Shown here: positions 13,107-13,572 of the stretch, one piece after another
Numbering within the stretch: the stretch's first letter is position 1
Layout of the letters: each line of letters begins with the position of its first letter
Origin: CAZCWX01 sp964502465
Lineage (GTDB): Bacteria > Desulfobacterota > Binatia > Bin18
Direction: 5' to 3'
DNA length: 13,572 bases
Assembly: GCA_964502465.1 (NCBI GenBank)
Contig: CAZCWX010000717.1
Span: forward strand, 1-13,572
Position numbers and translations under genes: made by a program
The notes under the pieces: generated by a model
Database searches by the model: none
What the model saw: only the letters and a program-made list of their open reading frames with translations
Told to the model about the DNA's origin: nothing

Positions 13107-13439
13107 ATGAATGAGAATCCCCTCAGAATGCAATTCGTTACCACTCCAAGCAACAACGTCCTCTTCTCCGCTTGTAAAGCAGTCGAAGAAAATGAGGATG
13201 AAGCGCTGCCGGCCCTGCGCGGATTCGATCTCCGTGAGGGATACCGCCTCATCAGTCGGCTTTTCCAAAGCGTCCTGCGCGAACATGTCCCAGCATCCAC
13301 TTTTTCGCGGGCTGAGAAGCAGGCCCGTGTAGCGTCACAGCGATTGAGTAAGGAACTCCAGTCGGAAGCCAAGAAGGCAGAGGGAACACGCAAAAAGAAT
13401 GACCAACCGACGCTTTTCGAGTGGAAGAACAGCAAATGA
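13107..13439 (+). CDS. small charged protein of unknown function, possible antitoxin partner
   Basis: The 110-residue ORF (or 103 from the ATG at 13128) is not recognised. The N-terminal part is mixed (FVTTPSNNVLFSACKAVEEN), the middle is helical-looking (GYRLISRLFQSVLREH), and residues about 68-110 are Lys/Glu/Arg-rich and likely helical or disordered. The stop overlaps the start of the next + gene as ATGA, a strong sign of translational coupling and the main reason to prefer this frame over the longer minus-strand ORF crossing it. If the next gene is a nuclease toxin, this would be in the usual antitoxin position. No strong Shine-Dalgarno precedes either start. Confidence 0.6.
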   Translation: MNENPLRMQFVTTPSNNVLFSACKAVEENEDEALPALRGFDLREGYRLISRLFQSVLREHVPASTFSRAEKQARVASQRLSKELQSEAKKAEGTRKKNDQPTLFEWKNSK

Positions 13440-13572
13440 GCGCGACCGTACTCACCGACTATCTCGGGAGAAAGGTGCGCTTCACAACCGAGCGGCGACG
13501 TCACATCTTGAAAAACCATCCTGAAATGATGGAGTGGATAAACAAAATAGGAAAGGTTCTGGTATACCCAGA
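13436..13572 (+). CDS. N-terminus of a PBECR-like (RelE/barnase-like nuclease fold) protein (partial)
   Basis: Forty-five codons are visible before the window ends. The segment RFTTERRRHILKNHPEM resembles the 'R.T.ER..HI..HPEM' opening of small proteins annotated as phage barnase-EndoU-ColicinE5/D-RelE-like (PBECR) nucleases, seen as toxins or in mobile elements. The leading VLTDYLGRKV also fits a beta-hairpin start. The assignment is from remembered family pattern only. Catalytic residues further downstream cannot be checked. Its ATG overlaps the preceding stop by four bases. Confidence 0.5.
   Translation, partial: MSATVLTDYLGRKVRFTTERRRHILKNHPEMMEWINKIGKVLVYP

Noticed and set aside
13025..13519. 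164-residue ORF on the minus strand at the right edge
   Set aside because: Serine/arginine/leucine-rich shadow composition. It crosses the ABC1 promoter region and two + strand ORFs that overlap by ATGA, which is better evidence for the + strand.

Overview
The window looks like chromosomal DNA from an uncultured, moderately GC-rich Gram-negative bacterium. The gene mix (family III CoA-transferase, class III-like alcohol dehydrogenase, MetE-like protein, AarF/ABC1 kinase, a probable B12-binding radical SAM tail) together with many intergenic palindromic repeats resembles Desulfobacterota, Binatota or Tectomicrobia-type genomes. That placement is an impression from gene content and was not tested by phylogeny.

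Layout. 1-113 is the 3' end of a + strand gene. 229-579 (-) is a complete tmRNA with tag A-ADNAEYALAA and no encoded CCA. It lies directly downstream of smpB (637-1116, -), so the RNA and protein halves of trans-translation are adjacent. Next on the minus strand are panC and panB (pantothenate synthesis), preceded by a long structured leader that may hold a cis-regulatory RNA. nagZ (3336-4409, +) is the only complete, confidently assigned + strand gene and converges on mtnA (4624-5685, -, methionine salvage), which follows a small one-helix membrane protein. After a 317-bp repeat-filled gap comes a minus-strand metabolic run, in transcription order: an unrecognised 295-residue two-domain protein, a CaiB/BaiF CoA-transferase, a Zn-dependent class III-like alcohol dehydrogenase and a MetE C-terminal-like zinc protein. 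Upstream of this run is an AarF/ABC1/UbiB-family kinase-like gene. The right edge holds a short + strand gene overlapping by ATGA the start of a gene resembling PBECR-type nuclease toxins.

The most unusual feature is in the 382-bp gap between the ABC1 gene and the 295-residue gene. The + strand there has a plausible promoter, a series of GC-rich hairpins, and a 16-base match to the complement of the 16S rRNA 3' tail placed as a hyper-extended Shine-Dalgarno in front of a 13-codon ORF. The end of that ORF forms one arm of a 70-nt irregular hairpin, and an intrinsic terminator follows. No + strand gene lies downstream, so this looks like a free-standing structured, possibly dual-function, small RNA that I do not recognise.

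The remaining gaps hold palindromic repeats of at least three sequence families, or nothing I could identify.
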